The translations under genes were made by a program, and so were the position numbers. This document shows positions 17,255 through 27,066 of a stretch of 64,000 nt of DNA, one piece after another. Below the pieces are notes generated by a model. It saw only the letters and a list, made by a program, of their open reading frames with translations, did no database searches and was not told where the DNA came from. Position 1 is the stretch's first letter; every line of letters starts with the position of its first letter. The DNA comes from Hyphococcus aureus (GTDB lineage Bacteria; Pseudomonadota; Alphaproteobacteria; Caulobacterales; Parvularculaceae), in NCBI RefSeq assembly GCF_042643165.1, contig NZ_JBHRSH010000001.1, forward strand, positions 620,001-684,000, in the 5' to 3' direction.

Positions 17255-18279
17255 ACAAGAAATCCGAAGATTTCTTTCACTTCCCTGACGGTCTGATCAG
17301 CAATGACCGCAGCCTTCTCGGCGCCGGCGCTCAAGATGGCGTCAAGATGTGCTGGATCGCTTTCGAGCCGGCGCAACTCATCGCCAATAGGCGCGATCTT
17401 ATCAACGACGAGGTCAGCAAGCGCAGGCTTGAAGGCGCCGAAACCCTGTCCGGCGAATTCAGACAGGACCTCCGCTGACGTCTTGCCGGAAAGCGCTGCG
17501 TAAATGCCCACGAGATTTGCGGCTTCCGCACGGCCCTCAAGACCTTTCGGCTCGGAAGGCAAAACATCTGCGTCAGATTTCGCTTTCTTGATTTTTTTCG
17601 AAATCGCATCCGCATCGTCTCGAAGAAAAATGCAGGCGTTCTCCGATGGGTCAGATTTTGACATCTTCTTGGCGCCGTCTTTCAGCGACATGATGCGCGC
17701 GCCAGCGTCTCCGAATTTACCCTTGATCAGCGGTTCAGGCAGCGGGAAAAAATCCGGCTGTTTAAAGTCGTGATTGAACTTCCCGGCGATGTCGCGCGAC
17801 AATTCAAGATGCTGCTTCTGGTCCTCGCCCACAGGCACATGCGTCGCCTTGTAAACAAGAATATCCGCCGCCTGCAAAACCGGATAAGTGTAAAGGCCCA
17901 CCGAGGAACGCTCGGCGTTTTTGCCTGCCTTATCCTTGAACTGGGTCATGCGGTCGAGCCAGCCGAGCCGCGCGATGCAATTCAAAATCCAGGCGAGCTC
18001 AGCATGCGCGCGCACCATTGATTGGGGAAAAACGGTCGCGATTTTCGGGTCAATCCCTGCCGCCAAATAGGACGCCGCGATATGTCTGATCTGGCGGCGA
18101 AGCTGTTCCGGCTCCTGCCAGACGGTGATCGCATGCAGATCGGCGAGAAAATAATAGCAATCATATTCGTGCTGAAGCGCGACGAATTTCCGGATCGCGC
18201 CGAGATAATTGCCGAGATGCATCTCGCCGGATGTTTGAATGCCGGACAAAACGCGCATGGGACCCTGATAACCGCTCAT
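17251..18279 (-). CDS. trpS: Tryptophan-tRNA ligase
   Basis: A 342-residue class I aminoacyl-tRNA synthetase. The HIGH-like motif is 'HLGNY' (21-25) and the KMSKS loop is intact at 205-209. 'SGIQTSGEMHLGNYLGA' and 'GEDQKQHLELSRD' are characteristic of TrpRS. It follows murJ by 36 bases in the mutS-glnD-murJ-trpS order found across alphaproteobacteria. Confidence 0.96.
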   Translation of the reverse strand: MSGYQGPMRVLSGIQTSGEMHLGNYLGAIRKFVALQHEYDCYYFLADLHAITVWQEPEQLRRQIRHIAASYLAAGIDPKIATVFPQSMVRAHAELAWILNCIARLGWLDRMTQFKDKAGKNAERSSVGLYTYPVLQAADILVYKATHVPVGEDQKQHLELSRDIAGKFNHDFKQPDFFPLPEPLIKGKFGDAGARIMSLKDGAKKMSKSDPSENACIFLRDDADAISKKIKKAKSDADVLPSEPKGLEGRAEAANLVGIYAALSGKTSAEVLSEFAGQGFGAFKPALADLVVDKIAPIGDELRRLESDPAHLDAILSAGAEKAAVIADQTVREVKEIFGFLV

Positions 18280-18315
18280 CGTAGGCTCTTTCGGAGTTCT
18301 TACAAAAATGCGGGA

Positions 18316-19911
18316 TTATTTCCCGCTGGGGCCCGTCTTGTAGTCGGCGAGGCGCACGGCGCCAAGCGCATAGGTGAGAACCCCGTACAGAACGAGCCCG
18401 GCGGCGGAAAGTCCCATGACGACAAGCCACTCGCGGTCCCACAGATAGGCGGAGAGCGCGCTGGTCTGCGGCAGGCAAAGCCAGAGGAAAGCGCCGAGCC
18501 CCGCAACAGCGACAAGAATGCGCATGAAACGGCCCATGAGTTCCGCGCTCGGGCGGAAGAGATGCTGGCGATAGAGCCGCAAAGCCAGCAACGCGACCTG
18601 CAACCATGCCGCGAAGGATGTGGCGAAAGCGACTGCGAGGAAGCCGAAGAAAGGAAACAAGGCGAGGGAAAGGGCGGTATTCACAGCGATCGACAATAGC
18701 GCGTAATACATCGGCGTTTTGGTGTCTTCGCGGGCGAAAAAGGCGGGCGTAAAAATCTTGAGCCACACAAAGGCCGGCAGGCCCGCCCCAAAGATTGCAA
18801 GCGCGAGCCCGGTTTTCCGCACATCTTCAGGCGTAAAGGCGGATCGCGCGACGCCGAACAAAGAGAGCGCATCGCCGGCAAGCCCGCGGAACAGCGCATC
18901 GCAAATTGCCTCGCCCAGAATGATGAAAGCTATCGCTGCGGGAAGCGCGAGCAGCGCGGCAAGCTCAAGGGAGCGATTGAGCGCACGCGCGGCGCCTTTT
19001 TCATCGCCCGCCTTTACCCGCGCGGACAGCATGGGCAACAGGACAACGCCAAGGGCGATGCCGATGACCGCCAGCGGCAACTGATAAAGCTGGTCCGCGT
19101 TCATCAGCCATGAAACGGCGCCCGGCTCCTGACTGGCGATATTGGTGCCGACGATCAGATTGATCTGTACGGCGCCGGCGCTGATAAAACCGGGCGCGCC
19201 AAGCGCGAAAAGTCGTTTCAATCGCGGCGTCAGGCGCGGCACGCGAAGACGTAAAAGATACCCTTGCCGCCATGCGCCAAAGATAAGCAACGCCAACTGC
19301 GCCACGCCGCCCAAAGAAACGCCCCACGCCACGGCCTCCCCCGAGACATGGGTGTCCGCATCAGCATAGAGCAGCAATGCGCCAATCATGAAAACATTGA
19401 GCGCAATCGGCGCCGCCGCAGCCGCTGCAAAACGGCCGAGAGAGTTCAGAATGCCGCTATAAAGCCCGACCAGCGACATCATCATCAGATAGGGAAACAT
19501 GATGCGCGTATAAAATGTCGTCAGAGTGAATTTTTCCGGATCACCTTCAAAGCCTGAGGCAAGAAGAAATACAAACGCCGGCGCCGCGATTTCCACCAGG
19601 GCTGTTAAAATCGTCAGTATGAAAATCAGTCCTGAAAGAACTTCTTCTGCGAAGAGTTTGGCTTCTTCTTCCCCGCCATCGGTGCGCCGCCCCTGAAACA
19701 TCGGAATGAAGGCTGCATGAAAGGCGCCTTCCGCGAAAAGGCGCCGGAACATGTTGGGCAAGCGGAACGCCGCCCAGAAGGCGTCAGCCACAGGATTGCC
19801 GCCCGCCCCGATGATGCCGGCCATGAAGATCTGGCGAACAAAACCGAGCACGCGGCTCGCCATGGTCATGCCGCTGACCGTCGCTAGGGATTTGAAAATA
19901 TTGCCGCTCAT
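18316..19911 (-). CDS. murJ: Lipid II flippase MurJ
   Basis: A 531-residue inner-membrane protein of the MOP superfamily with about 14 helices. It flips lipid II to the periplasmic side for wall synthesis. The N-terminal 'SRVLGFVRQIFMAGIIGAGG' and 'AFWAAFRLPNMFRRLFAEGAF' are the family signature. The start is MSGNIF, 37 bases after the glnD stop. A longer in-frame extension overlapping glnD has no support. Confidence 0.95.
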   Translation of the reverse strand: MSGNIFKSLATVSGMTMASRVLGFVRQIFMAGIIGAGGNPVADAFWAAFRLPNMFRRLFAEGAFHAAFIPMFQGRRTDGGEEEAKLFAEEVLSGLIFILTILTALVEIAAPAFVFLLASGFEGDPEKFTLTTFYTRIMFPYLMMMSLVGLYSGILNSLGRFAAAAAAPIALNVFMIGALLLYADADTHVSGEAVAWGVSLGGVAQLALLIFGAWRQGYLLRLRVPRLTPRLKRLFALGAPGFISAGAVQINLIVGTNIASQEPGAVSWLMNADQLYQLPLAVIGIALGVVLLPMLSARVKAGDEKGAARALNRSLELAALLALPAAIAFIILGEAICDALFRGLAGDALSLFGVARSAFTPEDVRKTGLALAIFGAGLPAFVWLKIFTPAFFAREDTKTPMYYALLSIAVNTALSLALFPFFGFLAVAFATSFAAWLQVALLALRLYRQHLFRPSAELMGRFMRILVAVAGLGAFLWLCLPQTSALSAYLWDREWLVVMGLSAAGLVLYGVLTYALGAVRLADYKTGPSGK

Positions 19912-19948
19912 GGAATATCGCCGAAATGAACCGCCGCAGTAGACCGGT

Positions 19949-22669
19949 TCACGCCTCAGAACCAGCCGCCAGCACCGCGCCAAGGCTCTTTTTAATGCGG
20001 GCGAGCGCAGACCGGTCATTAAGCTTCCCGCCTTCCCGGTTCTGGAGATAAAATGCGTCTACAGCGCGCTCGCCATAGGTCGAAATATGGGCGGAAGTGA
20101 TGGTCGCGCCTTCCCGGGCGAGCGCTTGCGTCAATTCGAAAAGGAGCCCCGGCCGGTCAAGCCCTTCAGCTTCAACGACCGTCGCCTCTTCTGAAGCCTC
20201 GGCCTCAATCCGCACGCTTGGCGGTACGGAAAAGATGGCGCGGCGATCGCCGATGCGCCGGCGAAGCTCTGGCGGCTTTTCGGGGTGTGCGGAGGCAGCG
20301 GTCAACAGCGCCTCATGGAGGCGCCGCGCCTGCTCCATATCTTCGACGGGAATTCCATCTGGCGACTGGATGATGAAAATGTCGATCGCCTTGCCGTCGC
20401 TCGTCGTGAGCGCCTGCACGGTGCGAAGGCTCATGCCTGTCGACGCGACAGCGCCTGCCAGATCAGCAAGAAGGCCTGCGCGGTCATCGGTATAGGCGAT
20501 CGCTTCAAGATCGCCGTCACGCGGCGTCACGACAACGGCGCTATTGGCGGCGTCTTTTTCCGCAGCGCGCGCCAGCGTCGCAAACCGCACAATGATATCG
20601 GGATCAAGAGAGCGCATCATCGAGTCATCAAGACGGTTCAAAAATGCGTCCTTCTCGGCTGCGCTCCAGCCCGTCAGACGCGCCTCCGCCTCCCGGCGAA
20701 CCAAGATCGCCCGATCAGCCAGCTTCTTCTCAAGCGCAGCCTCACCATGTTCGAACCAGAGCGCCGTTGCGTCATAAAGTTCGGAGAGGCGCCGGCGCGT
20801 CATCTCATCCCAGGACTGAAGGCCGACTACGCGCAAATGACAGACCGACAGCACCAGCATCAAATCGAGACGCGCGCGCGAACCTACCGATTGCGCAAAG
20901 GCGGAAATCGCATGCGCTTCAGTAAGGTTGCGGCGCTCCGCCGTGCGCACAAGCATCAAGTGACGCGCCGCCGCCCAGCCGGCAAGCGCCGCCTCGTCCG
21001 GCGAGAGACCGAGACGCCTGGTGACCCGGATGACAAGCTTTTCGCAAGCATCCACCGACGGCTCTTTCAATGACCAGCGCGCTTCGTGCAGCAAAACACC
21101 GTAATAATAAAGCAGCGGATTATCGGCATTGCGGACAATATGCGTTGCGATCGGATGGTCTTCCTCCACTTCGCCGCGATGAATCTGCGTTAACAACCCG
21201 ACACATCGCAACACATGCTCATCGAGGGTAAACCGCCGGTAAAGCCCGTAATCGATACGCCCCACAATCGAACCGAAAGCCGGTATGTATTTTCCGAGAA
21301 GGCCTGTCTCCGTCATGATCCGCAAGACCCGCGCCGGATCTTCACTTTCGGTCAAAATGCCTGCAAATAATTTCGCGATTGTCGGGTCGCGCCGCACTTC
21401 GAGCGTAACGCTTGGCACTTCACTGGCGACCAAGGCGAGGGCGTCGGGGTGGAAATCGATTCTCGGTTGTTTGCCAAAGGCGCGAAAGAGCCGAAACAGA
21501 TCGCGCGGCTGGCGGCGCGCCTTCGCCGGGCTTTCAAAATCAAGCCGGCCATTCTTGATGCGCAAATTCGGTCTTCCCGGCGCCTCGTCCGTCTGCAACG
21601 CTTTCGGCAGCAACTTTGGAAGCCGCGGCAGGCGCATGGTGCGTTCTTCTTCAAGCCGGGTGCACAAAATCCGGGTCAGGCGCCCCACCTCCACCGCATT
21701 GACGAAATAATGTCTCATCAAGCGTTCGGCCGCCGTCATATTGGACCGGTCCGCATAACCTAGACGTCTGGCGATTTCAGGCTGCACGTCAAATGTCAGC
21801 TTTTCATCTGCGCGCCCGCGAAGCTCGTGCAAATGGGCGCGCACAGACCACAAGAACCGCTTCGCCTTGATAATTGCCTGGCGCTCCGCCTTGCCGACAA
21901 TTTTTTCCGCGGTCGCATTGTCGTTCAGAATGTCCCCATAGGCGTATCGGTAAATCCAACGAATTGTCTGCAAATCGCGCAAACCGCCTTTGCCTTCCTT
22001 CACATCAGGCTCGACCAGATATCGCGTCTCGAAAAACTTCGCCTGCCGCTCGCTTTGTTCTTCAAGTTTGGCGGCGACGAATTCCGGAACGGTCCTTCGG
22101 CGAAGCTTGTCGAACGACTCATGAAACTCGTCATAGACATCCTTGGCGCCGCACAAGAACCGCGCATCCAGATAAGCGGTTCTGGCGACCATGTCGCTCT
22201 TGGCGAAATCCAGCGCGCTTGCGGGTGTGTGCGCGGCATATCCGAGCTTTACGCCAGAATCCCAAAGCGGATAGAGCAGGCGGTTCAATGTATCCCGCAG
22301 GGTCTGCTCCGCCTGGGGGCGGTGTAAAAACAAGAGGTCAATATCCGAATAAGGCGCAAGTTCAGACCGGCCATAACCGCCGACAGCGCAAACGGCGATC
22401 TCCTTGCCGATGCCTTCCTTCGACTGCAGAAACAGAGTCCGGATGATGTTGTCGACCCCGCGCGAAAGCCGCGAGGCGATTCTGTCGCCGCGCACAACGT
22501 CTCGCATAGTCTGGCGCCGAAGCTCCACAAAGGCGTGCTTGAGGACCTTGCCTGTCGCCCCATGGGCCTGACCCGCACGCTCGGCGGTCATTGCCGCAGC
22601 GATCTGCTCATCCAGCGTTTCACTGAAGAGAAAGGATGTATCGCCTGATGGCGTTGGAGGTTTGGTCAC
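19949..22669 (-). CDS. glnD: Bifunctional PII uridylyltransferase/uridylyl-removing enzyme
   Basis: A 906-residue nitrogen sensor. The nucleotidyltransferase active site is 'VGGYGRSELAPYSDIDLLF' (about 96-114), followed by the GlnE-like helical region, an HD domain (from about 460; 'TLDEHVLRCVGLL', 'LLHEARW') for UMP removal, and two ACT domains (about 717-790 and 830-900) that sense glutamine. It uridylylates PII proteins when glutamine is low. It sits between a Sel1-like gene and murJ in the usual alphaproteobacterial cluster. Confidence 0.96.
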   Translation of the reverse strand: MTKPPTPSGDTSFLFSETLDEQIAAAMTAERAGQAHGATGKVLKHAFVELRRQTMRDVVRGDRIASRLSRGVDNIIRTLFLQSKEGIGKEIAVCAVGGYGRSELAPYSDIDLLFLHRPQAEQTLRDTLNRLLYPLWDSGVKLGYAAHTPASALDFAKSDMVARTAYLDARFLCGAKDVYDEFHESFDKLRRRTVPEFVAAKLEEQSERQAKFFETRYLVEPDVKEGKGGLRDLQTIRWIYRYAYGDILNDNATAEKIVGKAERQAIIKAKRFLWSVRAHLHELRGRADEKLTFDVQPEIARRLGYADRSNMTAAERLMRHYFVNAVEVGRLTRILCTRLEEERTMRLPRLPKLLPKALQTDEAPGRPNLRIKNGRLDFESPAKARRQPRDLFRLFRAFGKQPRIDFHPDALALVASEVPSVTLEVRRDPTIAKLFAGILTESEDPARVLRIMTETGLLGKYIPAFGSIVGRIDYGLYRRFTLDEHVLRCVGLLTQIHRGEVEEDHPIATHIVRNADNPLLYYYGVLLHEARWSLKEPSVDACEKLVIRVTRRLGLSPDEAALAGWAAARHLMLVRTAERRNLTEAHAISAFAQSVGSRARLDLMLVLSVCHLRVVGLQSWDEMTRRRLSELYDATALWFEHGEAALEKKLADRAILVRREAEARLTGWSAAEKDAFLNRLDDSMMRSLDPDIIVRFATLARAAEKDAANSAVVVTPRDGDLEAIAYTDDRAGLLADLAGAVASTGMSLRTVQALTTSDGKAIDIFIIQSPDGIPVEDMEQARRLHEALLTAASAHPEKPPELRRRIGDRRAIFSVPPSVRIEAEASEEATVVEAEGLDRPGLLFELTQALAREGATITSAHISTYGERAVDAFYLQNREGGKLNDRSALARIKKSLGAVLAAGSEA

Positions 22670-22778
22670 AAGATTGCGAACAAGGAGATGCGGGATGTAG
22701 CTACGCGCGCATTGTCGCGCGCCGTCCCGGCAATTTCAACTGTGCGCCTTTGCCGCCTGCCAGAAAAAACGAAGCTGT

Positions 22779-23453
22779 TCAGTCCTGTAGCTGCGCCAGC
22801 CGTCTCAAGACCACGGTCGCGCCGGCATGGCCGTTTTCAGCCGCCCGGGCGCACCAGCCCCGCGCCGCCTCTGGATTTTGCATCTCACCATCCAGAGCAT
22901 TCAGCATGCAAAGGCGGTAGGCCGCCTCCGGGGCTTTGGGGAAACGGGCGGCTTCCGCTCCCGCCGCCACTTCCAGCCATTTCGCCTCATCGGACGCCGA
23001 CGCCGCGACCCCGTCGCCAGTTTCAAACCGTTCGGCCAGACGCCAGGCCGCCACCGGATCGCCCGCCTTGGCGCGCGAGATTTCAACCTCCACCATATCG
23101 TCCAGGCTGGGGCTGTGAGCAAGCTGCTGGCGGCGCAGATCTTCAAGACGGATGAGCGACGTGTAATCGCCAGCGATCGCCGCCTCTTTTAGAAGCGCAA
23201 CCGCATCGTAAAGGCCGAGGCCCGCCTCAGCAGGCGCATCGCCGTCGAAGATGATATAGGCGAGATACCGCTTCGCCTTGATGTCGCCTTGCGACGCCGC
23301 TCCGTCCAGAAATGTCCAGGCAGATGAAGCATCGCCGGCGCGATAGGCGGCGACGCCTTGATTTACGGTGGATACGGATGATTGCGCCACAGCGCCGCTC
23401 ACGGCGAGGAGCGAGCAGAACGCCGCGACGATGAGCTTGAAGCGGAATGTCAT
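22779..23453 (-). CDS. Secreted Sel1-like repeat protein
   Basis: A 224-residue protein with a cleavable signal peptide (hydrophobic residues 6-20, likely cut after AVA-Q near residue 23) followed by degenerate alpha-helical Sel1-type repeats ('GAASQGDIKAKRYLAYIIFDG', 'KAGDPVAAWRLAERFETGDG', 'CARAAENGHAGATVV'). Such repeats serve as periplasmic protein-binding scaffolds; the partner is unknown. It is placed between mutS and glnD, an addition to the conserved cluster. Confidence 0.8.
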   Translation of the reverse strand: MTFRFKLIVAAFCSLLAVSGAVAQSSVSTVNQGVAAYRAGDASSAWTFLDGAASQGDIKAKRYLAYIIFDGDAPAEAGLGLYDAVALLKEAAIAGDYTSLIRLEDLRRQQLAHSPSLDDMVEVEISRAKAGDPVAAWRLAERFETGDGVAASASDEAKWLEVAAGAEAARFPKAPEAAYRLCMLNALDGEMQNPEAARGWCARAAENGHAGATVVLRRLAQLQD

Positions 23454-23525
23454 GTGTCAGGCCTTGCCGTTTTCGCCCTTGCCTAAACCCAACTCTGGCA
23501 GTCACGAGCGCGTAATCTGTGCGCC

Positions 23526-26195
23526 CTATAACTCATCCAAAATGGATTTCAACCGGTAAAGCGATTCGAGCGCCTCGCGCGGCGTCATGGCGTCAGGATC
23601 AAGCGCATTGAGTGCGTTTTGAATGACAGTTTCATGACACGCTTCGCTCTGTGTATCATCCCGGGGCGCTACCGGCGCAGCCGCAAAGAGCGGCAGTTCC
23701 GACATGGCGCCGCGGCTTTGACCACGCTCTTCGAGCATTTTCAAAACCGCCTCAGCGCGCTTCACCGCCTTTGGCGGCAGTCCGGCGAGCCGCGCAACCG
23801 CAACGCCGTAAGACCGATCCGCTGGCCCTGATGCGACCTCATGCAAAAACACGACATCGCCTTTCCATTCGCGCACCTTCATGGAAACATTGTGGAGGCG
23901 AGTGAGTTTTTCCGCGAGCGCCGTCAGCTCATGATAGTGGGTTGCGAAAAGACCGCGGCAGCGATTGACGTCATGCAAATGTTCAACCGCGGCCCAGGCG
24001 ATGGACATTCCGTCAAAGGTTGAAGTGCCGCGCCCGATCTCATCCAGCACGACCAGAGAACGATCCGTCGCCTGATTAAGGATCGCCGCCGTCTCAACCA
24101 TCTCAACCATGAAAGTTGAACGCCCGCCCGCCAGATCGTCGGAAGCGCCGACGCGGGAGAAGACGCGATCGACAACGCCGATTTGCGCTTCACTTGCAGG
24201 AACGTACAGCCCCGCCTGGGCAAGGATGGCGATCAACGCATTCTGGCGCAGGAATGTCGACTTACCCGCCATATTCGGGCCTGTGACAAGCCATAGCCGC
24301 GCCTCTTCAGGATCGCCCAGCTTGCAGTCATTGGCGATGAAGGCGTCGCCGCTGACGCGCTCAACCACCGGATGGCGCCCACCCAGAATGTCGAAAGCGA
24401 GGCTATCGTCCATTTTGGGGCGGACATAACGCTGCTCCAGCGCGAGGATGGCTCCGCCCGATGCGACATCAATTTCAGCCAGCGCTGCTGCGGCGGCGGC
24501 GATATCCTGGCGCCGCGCCGTAACTGCCGCGCATAACTTTTCAAACAGATCCAATTCGCGCGCCAGCGCTTCGTCGCGCGCACGCGAAATCTTGGCGTCG
24601 AGATCAGCAAGCTCGCCAGTGGTGAACCGAACAGCGCTCGCCAATGTCTGGCGATGGATAAATGTTTCGCTCAAGGGTGCCGCCATCAGCTTGTCGCCTT
24701 GCGACGGCGGAGTCTCCACAAAATACCCAAGGACATTATTGTGTTTGATCTTGAGCGTTTTGAGCCCCGCAAGCTCGCGATATTTCGATTCAAGACCTGC
24801 GATCACGCGGCGGGATTCATCGCGCAACAGCCGTACTGAATCGAGACCCGCGTCATAGCCTTTGGCGATAAAGCCGCCGTCACGGGCGAGCATGGGTAAG
24901 TCTTCGCTCAGCGCCTCACGCAACATGGTGATGAGCGCGGAGAACCCCTCACCTTTTCTGTTTTCAAGTGTGCTGGCGGCGATACGCAGCGCATCCGGCA
25001 AGGCGGCGTTATCGACCGGTAGCAGGCCTGCAATGTCCTGCGCGCGTATCAGTGCGTCGCGCAAGGCGGCGAGGTCACGCGGACCACCGCGTTCGGCGGA
25101 AAGCCGTGACAGCGCACGCGCTGCATCCGGCGTTTCTTTCAGCCTTTTGCGCACATCCTCAGCCACGTCCCGCTCAGCATCGAAATAGCTGACCGCATCA
25201 TGCCTGGCGCCGATCGCAGCAATATCCGTCAGCGGCGATGAAATGCGTGACGCCAGCAAACGGGCGCCGGCGCCCGTCACTGTCCGGTCGACCGCCCACA
25301 ACAAAGAGCCTTTTCTCGCGCCGTTCTGCGTTTGCAACAACTCAAGCGAAACACGCGTCGCCGCGTCGATCACCATGGTTTCAGATAAGGCCGCCCGACG
25401 CGGCGGATTGAGCGAGGGAAGCCGGCCCGCCTGTGTCAGCGTCACGTAATTCAAAAGCGCGCCAAGGGCGCCGCATTCAGCCCGTGAAAACTCACCAAAA
25501 CCATCGAGAGATCCCACATTGTAGGTCTCCATGATACGCCTTTGCCCGCTGGCGGAATCGAACAGATGCGCCGCCTGCCGTGTAATTGTCATGGCGCGTT
25601 CGCGCGCGGACAAAATCTCTCTCCACGCATGACCTTCTTCAAGATCGGGCGCCACCAGCTCTTTTGGCGCCACGGCAGCAAGGTCTGCAGCCAGATTGTC
25701 GAGGCTCGTTTCACGCACGGACAACTCGCCGGTGGAAACATCAACCCAGGCGATCGCCGCCTCGGCGCCGTCGCGCAACAACGCCAGCGCGGCGAGAAAA
25801 TTATTCGACCGGGAATCAAGCAAGGAATCTTCGATAATCGTACCCGGCGTGACCGTGCGGACAATTTTGCGTTTCACGACAGATTTTGAGCCGCGCTTTT
25901 TCGCATCTTCCGGACTTTCCATTTGTTCACAAATGGCGACCTTGAAACCGGCGCGGATCAGCTTTGCGAGATAGCCTTCATAAGCGTGAAACGGCACACC
26001 GCACATGGGTATGCCTTCACCGGCATGCTGCCCGCGTTTCGTCAGCGCAATATCAAGCGCCGCCGACGCCGCAACAGCGTCGTCAAAAAAAAGCTCGTAA
26101 AAATCGCCCATTCGATAAAATAAAAGCGCATCACCCGCCTGTTCCTTGATAGCGAGATATTGCATCATCATGGGCGTTGGTTGCGGGGCGTTCAT
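23526..26195 (-). CDS. mutS: DNA mismatch repair protein MutS
   Basis: An 889-residue MutS1. The mismatch-reading N-terminal domain includes 'YRMGDFYELFFDDA' with the Phe-x-Glu element. The ATPase has 'GPNMAGKSTFLRQ' (near residue 640), 'DEIGRGTSTFDG' Walker B, and 'ATHYHEL'. The C-terminal region keeps the dimerisation/beta-clamp part ending in 'DPDAMTPREALESLYRLK'. It is transcribed toward glnD and divergent from the SprT-like gene. Confidence 0.97.
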   Translation of the reverse strand: MNAPQPTPMMMQYLAIKEQAGDALLFYRMGDFYELFFDDAVAASAALDIALTKRGQHAGEGIPMCGVPFHAYEGYLAKLIRAGFKVAICEQMESPEDAKKRGSKSVVKRKIVRTVTPGTIIEDSLLDSRSNNFLAALALLRDGAEAAIAWVDVSTGELSVRETSLDNLAADLAAVAPKELVAPDLEEGHAWREILSARERAMTITRQAAHLFDSASGQRRIMETYNVGSLDGFGEFSRAECGALGALLNYVTLTQAGRLPSLNPPRRAALSETMVIDAATRVSLELLQTQNGARKGSLLWAVDRTVTGAGARLLASRISSPLTDIAAIGARHDAVSYFDAERDVAEDVRKRLKETPDAARALSRLSAERGGPRDLAALRDALIRAQDIAGLLPVDNAALPDALRIAASTLENRKGEGFSALITMLREALSEDLPMLARDGGFIAKGYDAGLDSVRLLRDESRRVIAGLESKYRELAGLKTLKIKHNNVLGYFVETPPSQGDKLMAAPLSETFIHRQTLASAVRFTTGELADLDAKISRARDEALARELDLFEKLCAAVTARRQDIAAAAAALAEIDVASGGAILALEQRYVRPKMDDSLAFDILGGRHPVVERVSGDAFIANDCKLGDPEEARLWLVTGPNMAGKSTFLRQNALIAILAQAGLYVPASEAQIGVVDRVFSRVGASDDLAGGRSTFMVEMVETAAILNQATDRSLVVLDEIGRGTSTFDGMSIAWAAVEHLHDVNRCRGLFATHYHELTALAEKLTRLHNVSMKVREWKGDVVFLHEVASGPADRSYGVAVARLAGLPPKAVKRAEAVLKMLEERGQSRGAMSELPLFAAAPVAPRDDTQSEACHETVIQNALNALDPDAMTPREALESLYRLKSILDEL

Positions 26196-26295
26196 GAGTC
26201 CAGTCTTCGCCGTTTCCTGGCGCGTAATAAAATAAATATCGCCCGCATCGCAAAACGAATTGATCTTTCGGCGAAACCGGCAAGGATAGAGGTTT

Positions 26296-27066
26296 GTGAG
26301 AGCGTACCCCCTTATGACGATTAATCATATCACCCGAACCGAAATCAATATCGGCGCGCGTGCGACACCGTTGATCACGCGCGTCAACCGCCGCGCCAAG
26401 CGGCTGATTTTGAAGGTCGATCCGGTGGCTGGGGAAATTCATGTGACGGCGCCGTCCAAGCGCGCAGTGCCGGAAGCGATTCGATTCGCACATGAACGAA
26501 TCGACTGGATCGCCAGTCAGCTGACCGACAACTTACGCGCAAGGCCGTTCAAAAACGGCATGAAAGTGCCGTATGAAGGCATCGACCACATCATTCTTCA
26601 CGACGAGAAATTACGCGGCGGCCCGCGCATCGACAATGACGTGATGCCGGTGATCCGTATTGGCGGCAGACCCGAACACCTGAACCGCCGCGTCTGTGAC
26701 TGGCTGAAACGCCAGGCGCGTCTGAAGCTGACCGAAAGCGTCGATCGGCATTGCGCCGAGCTGGGTAAAACGCGCCGCGCCTTGCGTATACGCGACACGA
26801 AAACGCGCTGGGGATCATGCTCATCGGACGGCGACATATCATTTTGCTGGCGGCTGATTTTAACGCCGGCGGACATACTTGATTACGTCGCTGCGCATGA
26901 ATGCGCGCATTTGATCCATATGGATCATTCCCCCGCATTCTGGCGCGTTGTACGCGGTCTTGGCGCCGACCCTCGCCGCGCCGCAGACTGGCTCAACGCC
27001 AACGGCCCGGGGCTTTATGCTTATGGCGTCGCCTCGCAGCCTGCTCCAGATCACCCACCCGCATGA
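26296..27066 (+). CDS. YgjP/SprT-like zinc metallopeptidase
   Basis: A 256-residue protein of the DUF45/YgjP-like family. The zinc motif HECAH (201-205) with Glu202 and the third ligand His211 in 'DHSPAFW' are intact, and the family hallmark 'TRWGSCSSDGDISFCWRL' precedes it. Substrates are unknown for bacterial members. GTG at 26296 is chosen because AAGGA lies 9 bases before it; an ATG at 26314 is a weaker alternative. The gene overlaps the penicillin-binding protein gene by 16 bases tail to tail. Confidence 0.85.
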   Translation: MRAYPLMTINHITRTEINIGARATPLITRVNRRAKRLILKVDPVAGEIHVTAPSKRAVPEAIRFAHERIDWIASQLTDNLRARPFKNGMKVPYEGIDHIILHDEKLRGGPRIDNDVMPVIRIGGRPEHLNRRVCDWLKRQARLKLTESVDRHCAELGKTRRALRIRDTKTRWGSCSSDGDISFCWRLILTPADILDYVAAHECAHLIHMDHSPAFWRVVRGLGADPRRAADWLNANGPGLYAYGVASQPAPDHPPA